Assembly (NCBI GenBank): GCA_041744735.1
Contig: JBGTKH010000060.1
Span: 1-10,561, forward strand
Reading direction: 5' to 3'
Length of the DNA stretch: 10,561 bases
Source of the DNA: JBGTKH01 sp041744735
GTDB taxonomy: Bacteria > Planctomycetota > Planctomycetia > Pirellulales > Pirellulaceae
Part shown: positions 1-7,455 of the stretch, one piece after another
Layout: every line of letters begins with the position of its first letter
How positions within the stretch are numbered: position 1 is the first letter of the stretch
Notes under the pieces: model-generated
Database searches by the model: none
What the model saw: the letters and a program-made list of their open reading frames with translations, nothing else
What the model was told of the DNA's origin: nothing
Translations under genes and position numbers: made by a program

Positions 1-101
1 CCGCCACGCCAGCGCCGACACCAACAGCACCGGCTGCGCCGGCAACGCCGCCAGTACCAGCACCCGTTGCGCCTCCGGCTGCGCCAGCGGGACAATCATA
101 A
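1..101 (+). CDS. C-terminal tail of an upstream gene (partial, Pro/Ala-rich)
   Basis: From base 3 one frame is open to a TAA at 99-101 and encodes about 32 residues made almost only of Pro, Ala, Thr and Val, ending in Ala-Gly-Gln-Ser. The other two + frames give Arg/Gln-rich or Cys/Ser-rich peptides that look like shadows. Pro/Ala-rich tails are common at the ends of planctomycete envelope proteins. Because the gene lies directly upstream of a membrane-anchored protein and a secretin, it may be a PilN/PilO-like or other pilus/secretion component. That is inference from position only, since no domain is visible in the fragment. The start is outside the window. Confidence 0.55.
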   Translation, partial: ATPAPTPTAPAAPATPPVPAPVAPPAAPAGQS

Positions 102-175
102 TTCGTTTGACCGCGAACCAGCGCGGATAAGCGACTAAGCATGCGGGCCGAAGATTCAGGGGAATGAGACAAGTT

Positions 176-181
176 GAGGAG
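176..181 (+). promoter_or_regulatory. Ribosome binding site deciding the start of the 705-aa protein
   Basis: GAGGAG lies 8 nt upstream of ATG 190, good spacing. It overlaps the alternative GTG at 181, which is therefore an unlikely start. Confidence 0.7.
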
Positions 182-189
182 TGGAAGAG

Positions 190-2307
190 ATGAAAAAATT
201 CAAAATTAATTTCGGCGAAGGCGGGATCAAAGGCTTCTTCGTCCGGCACGTTGAAAAGGTCGTGTTATTGATCGCCGTGATGATGGTCGGAGTGCTGTTT
301 GCCGCCGGATATCAGGTTGAGAGCATCGAGGAAACCAAGACTCCGGCTTCCTTGCTGGCGCGCGTCGAAAATGCACGCGGCCACATCGAGAAAAATACCT
401 GGGACGTGCTGCGTGAGGTTCGCACTCCAGCCAATGACTACCCCCAGCGCGTCGAGAAGAATTTAACCGCCACCGATTGGGCCGTGTACCCCATGCCCAT
501 GCCGTTCAAGAAGCCAGAAATTCCCCCTGTTAGGAAACGGGATGATCCACAAATCTATCCACCCATCAAGTTAGAGGCGAAAGGCACCTATGGGCCGGTC
601 GCGATGGTGCCGCAAACGGGCGACATCGATCGATTGATAACGCTTCCCCCGGCGACAGTCAAGGCGACCGCTACCGCCGCATCGCCAACCAGATCTACGA
701 CGACGTCGCGCCGAGGTAATGGCGAAGGCTTGCCCGGATATCCATCGCTGATTCCCGGTGTTCAAGAAGGACCGTCCTACGAAAGTGGCTTGCCCGGCAT
801 GACGGGCGGGAGCGTCGCAGGCCAGCCGCGGCAACTTACACCGGAGCAGTTAGCCGAGTTGACGGGCGATTATCAGGCCCAAAGCGGCGTGATCGCCAAA
901 GGCCACTATGTTGTGTCCCTGACAGCCGTTGTGCCGTACGAATTGCAATTCGAGGAGTATCAGCGGACCTTGGCCGATTCGCGGTCCTACGATCCGGCGC
1001 GCGACTTTCCCAGTTACATCTTCTACTATGTCGAGCGCGCGGATGTCCCAGCCGACCCCAACGCTCCGCTCGTTTGGAAAAGGATTTCGCATTACAACGA
1101 CGCCATGAGAGTTGCGAACACTTGGGCGGGCACACCGCCGCCATACGCTGACCCGGCGACCATCGACCCAGTGCTCACGATGCCAGTGCCTCCGATTCTC
1201 ATGAAGAAACTAGAGAAGTTCGCCTTGCACAGCGAAATCCGCGCCGCGGTGACTGACAGCACGACAATTCCGGGTGAGGAGCCCGGTACAGAGGATGGCA
1301 CGCCCGGCGACACGCCGGCCGACGTGCCGTTTGCCGCTGGACCTAGTGTTCCCGGCGGGCCGGGCATGGAAGGCGAAGGCGGCCGCATGCCGTACCAGCC
1401 GCGCGGCCAAGGAATGCCTCCGGGAGTATATGGTGAGGGCGGTTACGGAGAGGGTGGATACGGTGCTGAGGGCTCGATGGGTATGGATCCAACCGCGCTG
1501 CCTAAATATAAGCTGTTCCGCTTCTTTGATATGACTGCTCAGTGGGGCAAGTCGTATCGCTATCGCGTCCAGTTGCTGCTCAATGATCCCAATCGGGCGC
1601 GAGACCCGAAAATGGACCCCTCGCCGCTGACGCTCAGCGACGAAGTCCTGGCGCGAGTAAAACAATTGAACGCATCGGACCCGATGCGCAAGTCGTTCTG
1701 GCGTGAAACAGAATGGAGCGAGCCGAGCGATGTGATTACGTTGCCGAGTCTGCCCCAAAAAATGTTGGCCGGCAGCGTAAAGGCCCCCTCGGAAATGCAG
1801 CTTCCGCTTGCCGGAACGATGTACAAGTTCCAGAAAAGTGGTAGCGAGCCAACCGCCACGGTGCTATCGGTGATCTGGGACAAGGACTTGGCGATCGAGG
1901 TGCCCGGTGAGTTGGAGGTTAGCCGTGCATCAGTGCTGAACTTTACGAAGAGCGCCGACGTATTGCACCCGGTGTCGCTGGAGTTGAAAGCACTGGACAA
2001 CTACACCTTTACCACCGATGCCACCGTGGTCGACATCCGCGGCGGCGACGTGTTGCCCGGCGGTGATCGAAAGAATCCGTTGACCGCTCCGGGCGAGATT
2101 CTCATTCTGGATCGTTCCGGCAACTTGCAGGCCCATAACGAAATCGATGAGGTCTCCGATTACCGTAAGTCGCTACTCATTGCCGAAACACCGCCCGCGG
2201 CCGCATCGGCAATACCCGGCGAGGAAAACATCTACGGCGGTGAGGATATCTACGGCGGTGAGGGTGGCAGACGTCCCGGCCCGCTGCGCGGCGGCGGAAG
2301 GAACTAG
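190..2307 (+). CDS. Conserved hypothetical membrane-anchored protein upstream of secretin, 705 aa
   Basis: I do not recognise a named family. The protein starts with a short basic stretch, then one hydrophobic segment at about residues 24-41, so it is probably anchored in the inner membrane with a large periplasmic part. Two folded-looking regions (about 236-350 and 437-550, both rich in aromatic residues) are separated by a Gly/Pro/Glu-rich linker with a GEGGY repeat near residues 413-428. A second low-complexity tail at the C-terminus has two IYGGE units and ends RGGGRN. I chose ATG 190 over the in-frame GTG at 181 because GAGGAG at 176-181 lies 8 nt before ATG 190, whereas it overlaps the GTG. 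The gene lies between a Pro/Ala-rich partial gene and a secretin, on the same strand, so a role as an inner-membrane or alignment partner of the secretin is plausible. The TAG stop lies inside the arm of an inverted repeat (2303-2334), so the present C-terminus may have been set by a repeat insertion. Confidence 0.85.
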   Translation: MKKFKINFGEGGIKGFFVRHVEKVVLLIAVMMVGVLFAAGYQVESIEETKTPASLLARVENARGHIEKNTWDVLREVRTPANDYPQRVEKNLTATDWAVYPMPMPFKKPEIPPVRKRDDPQIYPPIKLEAKGTYGPVAMVPQTGDIDRLITLPPATVKATATAASPTRSTTTSRRGNGEGLPGYPSLIPGVQEGPSYESGLPGMTGGSVAGQPRQLTPEQLAELTGDYQAQSGVIAKGHYVVSLTAVVPYELQFEEYQRTLADSRSYDPARDFPSYIFYYVERADVPADPNAPLVWKRISHYNDAMRVANTWAGTPPPYADPATIDPVLTMPVPPILMKKLEKFALHSEIRAAVTDSTTIPGEEPGTEDGTPGDTPADVPFAAGPSVPGGPGMEGEGGRMPYQPRGQGMPPGVYGEGGYGEGGYGAEGSMGMDPTALPKYKLFRFFDMTAQWGKSYRYRVQLLLNDPNRARDPKMDPSPLTLSDEVLARVKQLNASDPMRKSFWRETEWSEPSDVITLPSLPQKMLAGSVKAPSEMQLPLAGTMYKFQKSGSEPTATVLSVIWDKDLAIEVPGELEVSRASVLNFTKSADVLHPVSLELKALDNYTFTTDATVVDIRGGDVLPGGDRKNPLTAPGEILILDRSGNLQAHNEIDEVSDYRKSLLIAETPPAAASAIPGEENIYGGEDIYGGEGGRRPGPLRGGGRN
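1432..1472 (+). repeat. Short in-gene repeat encoding GEGGY units
   Basis: Three near-copies of a GGTGAGGGCGGTTAC-like unit encode a Gly-Glu-Gly-Gly-Tyr series in the linker of the 705-aa protein. It is probably a flexible spacer whose length can vary by slippage. Confidence 0.6.
2230..2263 (+). repeat. Tandem repeat encoding IYGGE units near the C-terminus
   Basis: A 16-bp block, atctacggcggtgagg, occurs at 2230-2245 and again at 2248-2263, an 18-bp period. It encodes two Ile-Tyr-Gly-Gly-Glu units in the low-complexity tail of the 705-aa protein. Confidence 0.65.
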
Positions 2308-2414
2308 TGCCTTGTCCACGCTTAATTTTCGGGTCGGGAAACGCGATTTTGTCGACAAACTTCAATCGGCGAACAGCATCGAACCCGAACGTTTAGCGTG
2401 GACAAGGCACTAGT
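2303..2414. repeat. Inverted repeat (32-bp arms) overlapping the stop codon of the 705-aa gene
   Basis: The left arm at 2303-2334 and the right arm at 2383-2414 are reverse complements at 29 of 32 positions. The outer 20 bp (actagtgccttgtccacgct and its complement) match perfectly. The spacer is 48 bp. The TAG stop of the upstream gene is at 2305-2307, inside the left arm. A diverged third copy of the arm is at 2527-2557. The form is that of a small non-autonomous palindromic element, and a transcript could fold into a long hairpin directly after the stop. No T-run follows, so it is not a typical intrinsic terminator. Confidence 0.85.
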
Positions 2415-2430
2415 GAAGTTCAGCGTGATC

Positions 2431-2551
2431 CTTTGTCAAAACTAAAAAGTGGGGCAAGCATCCTGCTTGCCAACTCGATTTCCACGAGTAACCGCAAGCT
2501 GGAAGCTTACGCCACGTAACCTGCCGACCCTAAGATTAAACGTTGACAAAG
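2431..2551. repeat. Composite palindromic repeat, MITE-like, with 9-bp terminal inverted repeats
   Basis: The ends ctttgtcaa (2431-2439) and ttgacaaag (2543-2551) are perfect inverted repeats. Between them are three consecutive hairpins: 2453-2471 (8-bp perfect stem, TCC loop), 2473-2489 (5-bp stem, 7-nt loop) and 2493-2511 (7 of 8 paired, GGA loop). The first and third hairpins are diverged copies of one unit in opposite orientation (gtgggg-caagcatcc against gtggcg-taagcttcc), so the interior is itself a large palindrome centred near 2481. From memory, similar units are common between genes in Pirellulales genomes, which I could not check here. No transposase is visible. Confidence 0.75.
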
Positions 2552-2557
2552 CACTAG
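2527..2557 (+). repeat. Third, diverged copy of the 2303-2414 repeat arm
   Basis: These 31 bp match the reverse complement of the left arm (2303-2334) at 26 of 31 positions and share the core GACAA-GCACTAG. The copy has the same orientation as the right arm at 2383-2414. It overlaps the right end of the 2431-2551 element, which suggests the two repeats belong to one family with the same ends. Confidence 0.75.
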
Positions 2558-2858
2558 CCCGTAAAAAACGCGGCAAATTCACGCCCGCCTCTCCAAACTG
2601 CTCTTGACCACGTCCGGCGCTGCCGGTATTTATCCCGCTCTCTTCTGCCAATATTCCCTGTCAACGTTTGTCGGAACGCAACGACGGTGTTGAGGCGGGC
2701 GAGTTTGGCCGCGATTTGTTTTGCCGATTCGTCAGATGCGAGTTCTCGCGACACGCCGGCAAAACGGGGCGGACGGGCTCGCCAAATCCGAGAGTTCAGT
2801 GCCGTCTGATTTCCGCCGAACCAGTGGGTTATGTGATTCACGAAGAAGGAGAATCGCT
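2558..2858 (+). other. Intergenic leader before the secretin
   Basis: No gene is called here. The secretin frame stays open upstream to an ATG at 2721, but that extension is Arg/Ser-rich and would bury the signal peptide, so I treat it as untranslated. A 10-bp block at 2660-2669 (gtcaacgttt) is the inverted complement of 2538-2547 in the repeat cluster and may be a repeat remnant. A weak sigma-70-like promoter is given separately. Confidence 0.5.
2604..2632 (+). promoter_or_regulatory. Possible sigma-70-type promoter for the secretin
   Basis: TTGACC at 2604-2609 and TATTTA at 2627-2632 are separated by 17 bp. The -35 box matches well, but the -10 box keeps only its first three bases. The site is about 230 bp before the secretin start and downstream of the repeat cluster, so it could restore transcription if the repeats interrupt the operon. 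Planctomycete promoters are poorly defined, so this is tentative. Confidence 0.25.
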
Positions 2859-2861
2859 TTG
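2847..2861 (+). promoter_or_regulatory. Ribosome binding site and TTG start of the secretin
   Basis: AAGGAG at 2847-2852 is followed at 2859 by an in-frame TTG that opens directly onto a signal peptide. Upstream ATG codons have no comparable site. This makes TTG 2859 the best-supported start. Confidence 0.65.
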
Positions 2862-5800
2862 TTCGCGACAGCGCACCTGCCCGCCGTTTGCCTGGCCTTG
2901 GGCCTGACATTGTCCGCCTCTCTGGCAATCGCCGGGCCACACCCGTTCATCAGTGGCAGCTTGGCGAGTGCGGCCGCGGCCGGACAGTCCACTTCCAGCG
3001 TTGAGAACGAACGACGCCGCGAAGCCGATCGTTGGCTGCAGCAAGCGCGGCAGTCGATGCAAGAAGGCAAACTTTCGCAGGCCGAGTACTTCATCGAGCG
3101 CGCCGAAAGCACCGGCGCCAATTTTGAGGGCGTGTTCGCGCGCTTCCAAGATTCGCCCGAGAAGGCGCGCAAGGACCTGGACACGATACGTGCCTCGCAG
3201 CCGAGTGGTTCGGTGCCGCCGAGCAATCGCTTCGAGGCCGCGCCGCTCGACGTACCGCAACGTACCACACAGCCCCGTTCGCCAGCGCCGGCCACCGGCG
3301 CCGCGCGGGAGTTCGCGCTCGACTCGCTGACCGACGACACGAAGGCCAAGGCTAAATCGTATGTCGAACGAGGCCGCGCGGCATTGCAGCAAGGCGATAC
3401 TGTCGGAGCCACCGCTTGGTATCAAAAAGCGAACTCGCTGAACGCGAAGTTCGGTCCCGAGGAATACTCACCAAACAAACTGGCTGCGGACTTGCAACGC
3501 GCGGGCGTCGAAGCTTCACGTTTGTCGTCGGCCGGCAGTGCCCCCGCGTCGCCGCTGCAGCTCAACCCGAACGATTTCAATGCGGCGCAAGATAACCAGA
3601 TTCCGTCGGTTGTTTCATCGGCCGTGGATGGCGGGCGCGGCAGTCGCTTTGAAGGCGGAGCGATTAACAGTCCCTATGAAGTCGAACCCTCCGACAATCG
3701 CTTGAACCGGCAGTTTGCCCCTGGCGGCCAGTACACTCCGGCCGTTCCGTCCGGCTATGCGGAACAATTCGGCGCGGTGCCCAGCCGGCTGCCGAGCGTT
3801 CCCGAACAGCAGGCGGCTCGCAGTGACGCTGGTCGCAAAGACGAAGCCGTGCAGTTGATGACGCAAGCTCGCAGACGGTTGGACCGCGGCGACGTGGCGG
3901 CCGCGTATCAGTTGACTCAGCAGGCCGAAAGTTTGCGAGTGCCCGACACGGCATACGGTCCCGACGAACCTCGCCCCGGGCTGTTGATGCTGGAAATCGA
4001 GAAGGCCATGAATCGCCGCGAGTTTGCGGTCAATCCGGCAAACAACTTTGAACCGGCGCAAGGTTTCGATCCATCTGCCATGCCACAGCGTTACCCGGTT
4101 TCGCAAGGAGTTTACGATCCCAGCAAAGATCGCACGCGCACGATTCCGGCCGCCGCCTATCAGCCGACGCCGGCCGTCGGTCCGCCAGCCGTGCAGAGTC
4201 AAGAAAACAATCCCGGCCGGCAGTTGTTCGAGTCCGGCATTCAGGCGCTCGAGAAGGGCGACACGCCGCAAGCCCTCAAACATTTCCGCGAAGCATGGCA
4301 GTACGAAGGACAATTCGACCCGCAGACCCGTCAGCAGCTTCAGGATTTGTTAGTGCAACTACGCGACGTTCCGGCCCGGCCCATCCCGGCGGCACCCGCC
4401 GGTTCCTCGCCGCTCGAAGCCATCGGCTCTCGGCAACAAATCCTGCAGGAGAAACTATTCCGCGAGATTACCAACGAACGCTCGGCCGCGGAGAAGATGC
4501 AGGCCAGCGACCCGCTCGGTGCGCTGCAGCGGCTGCAAAAGCTGCGCGAGCGAGTGGCCGAGGCGGAACTCGATCCGGCCGCGCGCAAACAACTGTTGAC
4601 GCTGGTCGACCGCAGCTTAAACGACATGTCGCGATACGTCGAGGATCACCGGCCGCAGATCGAACTGGACCAGCGAAACCGTGAGATCCTAGACTCCATC
4701 GACCGCGACCGCCGCATGAAAGTCGAAGTGCAAGGGAAGCTGGCCGAGTTGGTGGAACAATTTAATACGCTCATGGAAGAACAGCGCTACGCCGAAGCGG
4801 AAGTGCTGACCAAACAAGCCCGTGAATTGGACGGCAATTCCGAAATCGTCCAAATGATGGTCTGGAAGAGCCGCTTCGTCAAGCAGATTCAAGAGCAGAT
4901 GTGGATCAAAGAGCGCAAGGAAGCCGGATTGTTGGGGGCCTTGGGTTCGGCCGATGAGTCGGCCATTCCAATGGACGATCGCCACCCATATCAATTCCCC
5001 GATCCAAGGACCTGGAATGATTTGACGATCACTCGCAAACAGTGGCTGATGAACGAACGCTCGCGCTTGTCGCCGGCGGAAATGGAGATTCAGCAATCCT
5101 TGAAAACGAAAATTGACGTCCGCTTTACGGACCGTTCGCTGGTTGAAGTGATGAAGCAGCTTGGCGATCTGGCCGGGGTGAATATTTACCTCGACCCTCA
5201 GGGCCTGCATGCCGAGGGCGTTACCACCGACACGCCGGTAACGATCAACCTCACGCAGCCGATCTCGCTGCAAAGTGCGTTGAATCTGATTTTGGAGCCG
5301 CTGCGGCTGAGCTATGTGATTCAAAACGAAGTGCTGCGCGTGACGAGCGAACAGACGCGGGACTCCAGCGTCTACGCCAAAGTCTATAGCGTCGCCGACC
5401 TGGTGATCCCGATTCCGAACTTCCTGCCCAGCTACTCGGCCGGTTTGCCCGGCGCGATCCAATCGGCACATCGGGCGCTTGGTTACGGCGGCGCCGTGCC
5501 CGTTGCCGGCGCGGGGCCGCTAACGTTAGCCGGCGACGCCAACGTCGCTGGCAATCCCAGCGGTTCGGCGCTGGCACAGATCATGGGCGCCAACGGTATG
5601 ATGCCGATGTCGCGATCGAATCAATCCTCGGGGCTCGGTCCCGGCGGAATGGGCGGCGGACCGCAAGCTGATTTTGATTCGTTGATCGAGCTGCTCACGA
5701 CGACCATCTCGCCGCAAAGTTGGGACGACGTGGGCGGACCGGGTTCCGTCTCGGGCTTCGAAACGAACCTCAGCTTGGTTGTCAGCCAAACCCAGGAAGT

Positions 5801-6818
5801 CCACGAACAGATCGCCGACTTGTTGGAGCAACTACGCCGGCTGCAAGACTTGCAGGTCACGATCGAAGTTCGGTTCATCACGCTCAACGACAACTTCTTT
5901 GAGCGGATCGGCATCGACTTTGACTTTGACATCGACGACAACACGGGACTCAATAACCTCGCGCCCGTATTTCCCGACGACACGGGCCCGAGCGTTTCGT
6001 TTGGTCTGGATGCCGGGGGCAATCCGACAGGCGATCTGGATTTGAGCTTCAACCAAGGCAGCTTCCAATCCGCGGTGCCGCAATTCGGTGGTTTCGACGC
6101 CGCCACGGCCGCCAACTTCGGCTTTGCGATCTTGAGCGACATCGAAGTCTTCTTCCTGCTCCAGGCCTCGCAAGGCGACCAGCGAACCAACATTTTGCAG
6201 GCGCCCAAAGTGACGCTGTTCAACGGGCAAAGTGCCACGTTCTCCGATACGTCGCAAACGCCGTTCGTGACCAGCATCATTCCGGTGGTCGGCGACTTTG
6301 CGGCGGCCCATCAGCCGGTGATCGTCGTGCTCAGCGAAGGGACGTCGATGAGCGTACAGGCGGTGATCTCGCAAGACCGCCGCTTCGTCCGACTAACGCT
6401 AGTGCCCTTCTTCAGCAAGATCGGCGAAGTGAAGGAGTTTACGTTCAACGGCAAAACGACGACCAACACGGGCAGCGCCGTCGTCGATCCCACGAACCCC
6501 AACAAGCTCGTTAAAAACGGCGCCCAAACGATCACCGAAGGAACGACGGTGCAGTTGCCCACCTTCTCGTTTACCACGGTGACCACGACGGTCAGCGTGC
6601 CCGACGGCGGAACGGTGCTGCTGGGCGGCATCAAACGGTTGCGCGAAGGCCGCAACGAACGTGGCATCCCGATGCTCAGTAAGGTGCCGTACGTCAATCG
6701 CCTCTTCAAGAACGTCGGCATCGGCCGCGAAACGCAGAGCCTGATGATGATGGTCACGCCGCGCATCATCATTCAGGAAGAAGAGGAAGAGAAGACCGTC
6801 GGCCGGCCGCTGCAGTAA
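2859..6818 (+). CDS. Secretin of the GspD/PilQ family with a long TPR-like N-terminus, 1319 aa
   Basis: The outer-membrane channel of a type II secretion system or type IV pilus. The most likely start is TTG at 2859: AAGGAG at 2847-2852 lies about 6 nt before it, and the product begins with a signal peptide (residues 1 to about 25, ending LAIAG). An ATG at 2721 would add 46 charged residues before it. Helical TPR-like segments occur at about 50-90, 159-198, 326-391, 450-501 and 625-675, with Pro/Gln-rich linkers. A secretin/TonB short N-terminal (STN) domain lies at about 750-830, a Gly/Met-rich linker at 840-935, and a ring-building N-domain at about 938-1000. The secretin core (996-1305) carries VPDGGTVLLGG (1247-1257), P-x-LSKVPYVNRLFKN and LMMMVTPR. 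The C-terminus has an acidic run. GspD and PilQ proteins are usually about 600-800 aa, and the excess is the N-terminal half. Which system it serves cannot be decided from the window. Confidence 0.93.
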   Translation: MFATAHLPAVCLALGLTLSASLAIAGPHPFISGSLASAAAAGQSTSSVENERRREADRWLQQARQSMQEGKLSQAEYFIERAESTGANFEGVFARFQDSPEKARKDLDTIRASQPSGSVPPSNRFEAAPLDVPQRTTQPRSPAPATGAAREFALDSLTDDTKAKAKSYVERGRAALQQGDTVGATAWYQKANSLNAKFGPEEYSPNKLAADLQRAGVEASRLSSAGSAPASPLQLNPNDFNAAQDNQIPSVVSSAVDGGRGSRFEGGAINSPYEVEPSDNRLNRQFAPGGQYTPAVPSGYAEQFGAVPSRLPSVPEQQAARSDAGRKDEAVQLMTQARRRLDRGDVAAAYQLTQQAESLRVPDTAYGPDEPRPGLLMLEIEKAMNRREFAVNPANNFEPAQGFDPSAMPQRYPVSQGVYDPSKDRTRTIPAAAYQPTPAVGPPAVQSQENNPGRQLFESGIQALEKGDTPQALKHFREAWQYEGQFDPQTRQQLQDLLVQLRDVPARPIPAAPAGSSPLEAIGSRQQILQEKLFREITNERSAAEKMQASDPLGALQRLQKLRERVAEAELDPAARKQLLTLVDRSLNDMSRYVEDHRPQIELDQRNREILDSIDRDRRMKVEVQGKLAELVEQFNTLMEEQRYAEAEVLTKQARELDGNSEIVQMMVWKSRFVKQIQEQMWIKERKEAGLLGALGSADESAIPMDDRHPYQFPDPRTWNDLTITRKQWLMNERSRLSPAEMEIQQSLKTKIDVRFTDRSLVEVMKQLGDLAGVNIYLDPQGLHAEGVTTDTPVTINLTQPISLQSALNLILEPLRLSYVIQNEVLRVTSEQTRDSSVYAKVYSVADLVIPIPNFLPSYSAGLPGAIQSAHRALGYGGAVPVAGAGPLTLAGDANVAGNPSGSALAQIMGANGMMPMSRSNQSSGLGPGGMGGGPQADFDSLIELLTTTISPQSWDDVGGPGSVSGFETNLSLVVSQTQEVHEQIADLLEQLRRLQDLQVTIEVRFITLNDNFFERIGIDFDFDIDDNTGLNNLAPVFPDDTGPSVSFGLDAGGNPTGDLDLSFNQGSFQSAVPQFGGFDAATAANFGFAILSDIEVFFLLQASQGDQRTNILQAPKVTLFNGQSATFSDTSQTPFVTSIIPVVGDFAAAHQPVIVVLSEGTSMSVQAVISQDRRFVRLTLVPFFSKIGEVKEFTFNGKTTTNTGSAVVDPTNPNKLVKNGAQTITEGTTVQLPTFSFTTVTTTVSVPDGGTVLLGGIKRLREGRNERGIPMLSKVPYVNRLFKNVGIGRETQSLMMMVTPRIIIQEEEEEKTVGRPLQ

Positions 6819-7234
6819 TGGACGCGAGAGTCTGGACCGTCATCGCCGGACTGTTGGGCGCCGCGGCTGTGGGACTCGGAGCCTTTCACGCGCACGGCCT
6901 AGAAAGGATGCTCGTTAAGCGCGGCGACACGCCGGTCAAGGTTGTCAAGCGCATGCACGATTGCGACGTGGCGGTGCGTTATCAGATGAATCACGCCCTG
7001 GCTCTGCTGGCGATCGGTATTCTGGCGACGCGGCAACCAAACATCCTGCTCACAATAGCCGCCGCGCTGCTGTTACTCGGCGTTCTCTTATTCTCCGGCG
7101 GACTCTACCTGATCGTTTTTGCCGACAACATCGTCCACTGGGCCATCATCCCCAGCGGCGGCCTGCTGATGATCGGCGGTTGGACCGTGTTGACTCTTTC
7201 GGCGATTCGTCGGAAGACGAGCCGAACTGAATGA
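6818..7234 (+). CDS. DUF423 family small integral membrane protein, 138 aa
   Basis: A small inner-membrane protein of unknown function. Four hydrophobic segments are visible at about 6-22, 58-71, 75-101 and 107-130. Family-type motifs are GAFHAHGL (21-28), YQMNHALALL (55-64), FSGGLYLIVF (92-101) and PSGGLLMIGGW (112-122). Length and topology fit the family, which includes E. coli YgdD. A charged loop at about 29-53 (HGLERMLVKRGDTP onward) is longer than I would expect for a minimal member. The ATG overlaps the secretin stop (TAATG, 1 nt shared) and has no strong ribosome binding site of its own, so it is probably translated by coupling to the secretin. A functional link with the secretin is not otherwise shown. 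Confidence 0.9.
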   Translation: MDARVWTVIAGLLGAAAVGLGAFHAHGLERMLVKRGDTPVKVVKRMHDCDVAVRYQMNHALALLAIGILATRQPNILLTIAAALLLLGVLLFSGGLYLIVFADNIVHWAIIPSGGLLMIGGWTVLTLSAIRRKTSRTE

Positions 7235-7397
7235 CAACAGCTACGCTTGGGCGATTGTGTTGGTTGACACGTCGCCGTAGCTCGCGGCCGTCATCCGGCG
7301 CTCATTAATCCAATCCGTCGATTGATCACGCGTTTTCGACACGATATCATGAGATGAACGGAGCAGGGAGCCGTAGCATGAGGCACGGTGGATACCA
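7235..7397. other. Convergent intergenic region between DUF423 and the sigma factor
   Basis: Two genes converge here. On the + strand the only candidate hairpin is agctacg (7239-7245) with cgtagct (7276-7282), a 7-bp stem with a 30-nt loop and no T-run, so I see no convincing terminator for the secretin operon. Nothing else is recognised. Confidence 0.4.
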
Positions 7398-7444
7398 CAA
7401 GAAAATCGCGGCTCGCAAATGCCACGGGGACGTTTGCGAGCCGC
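7398..7444 (-). terminator. Intrinsic terminator of the sigma factor gene
   Basis: A perfect 12-bp inverted repeat (7408-7419 gcggctcgcaaa with 7433-7444) has a 13-nt loop. Read on the - strand it starts 11 bp past the sigma factor stop and is followed by GATTTTCTT, a moderate T-run. It has no T-run on the + strand, so it serves the - strand gene. Confidence 0.75.
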
Positions 7445-7455
7445 TTGGATGTCAA

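Noticed and set aside
181..189. GTG at 181 as start of the 705-aa protein
   Set aside because: The GAGGAG site overlaps it, whereas spacing to ATG 190 is ideal.
1210..1758. - strand frame of 182 aa opposite the 705-aa gene
   Set aside because: Shadow of the coding strand: composition is Arg/His/Ala-rich, with no motif and no ribosome binding site.
2442..2651. - strand frame of 69 aa across the palindromic repeats
   Set aside because: The frame reads through the hairpin units. Such frames appear wherever this repeat occurs and do not indicate a gene.
2721..2858. ATG at 2721 as start of the secretin
   Set aside because: It would place 46 Arg/Ser-rich residues before a clear signal peptide, and no ribosome binding site is seen. 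TTG 2859 has AAGGAG at good spacing.
4689..5471. - strand frame of 260 aa opposite the secretin
   Set aside because: Long only because the secretin is GC-rich. The opposite strand carries a recognisable STN domain in this range.
7239..7282. + strand terminator after DUF423
   Set aside because: A 7-bp stem with a 30-nt loop and no T-run is too weak to call.
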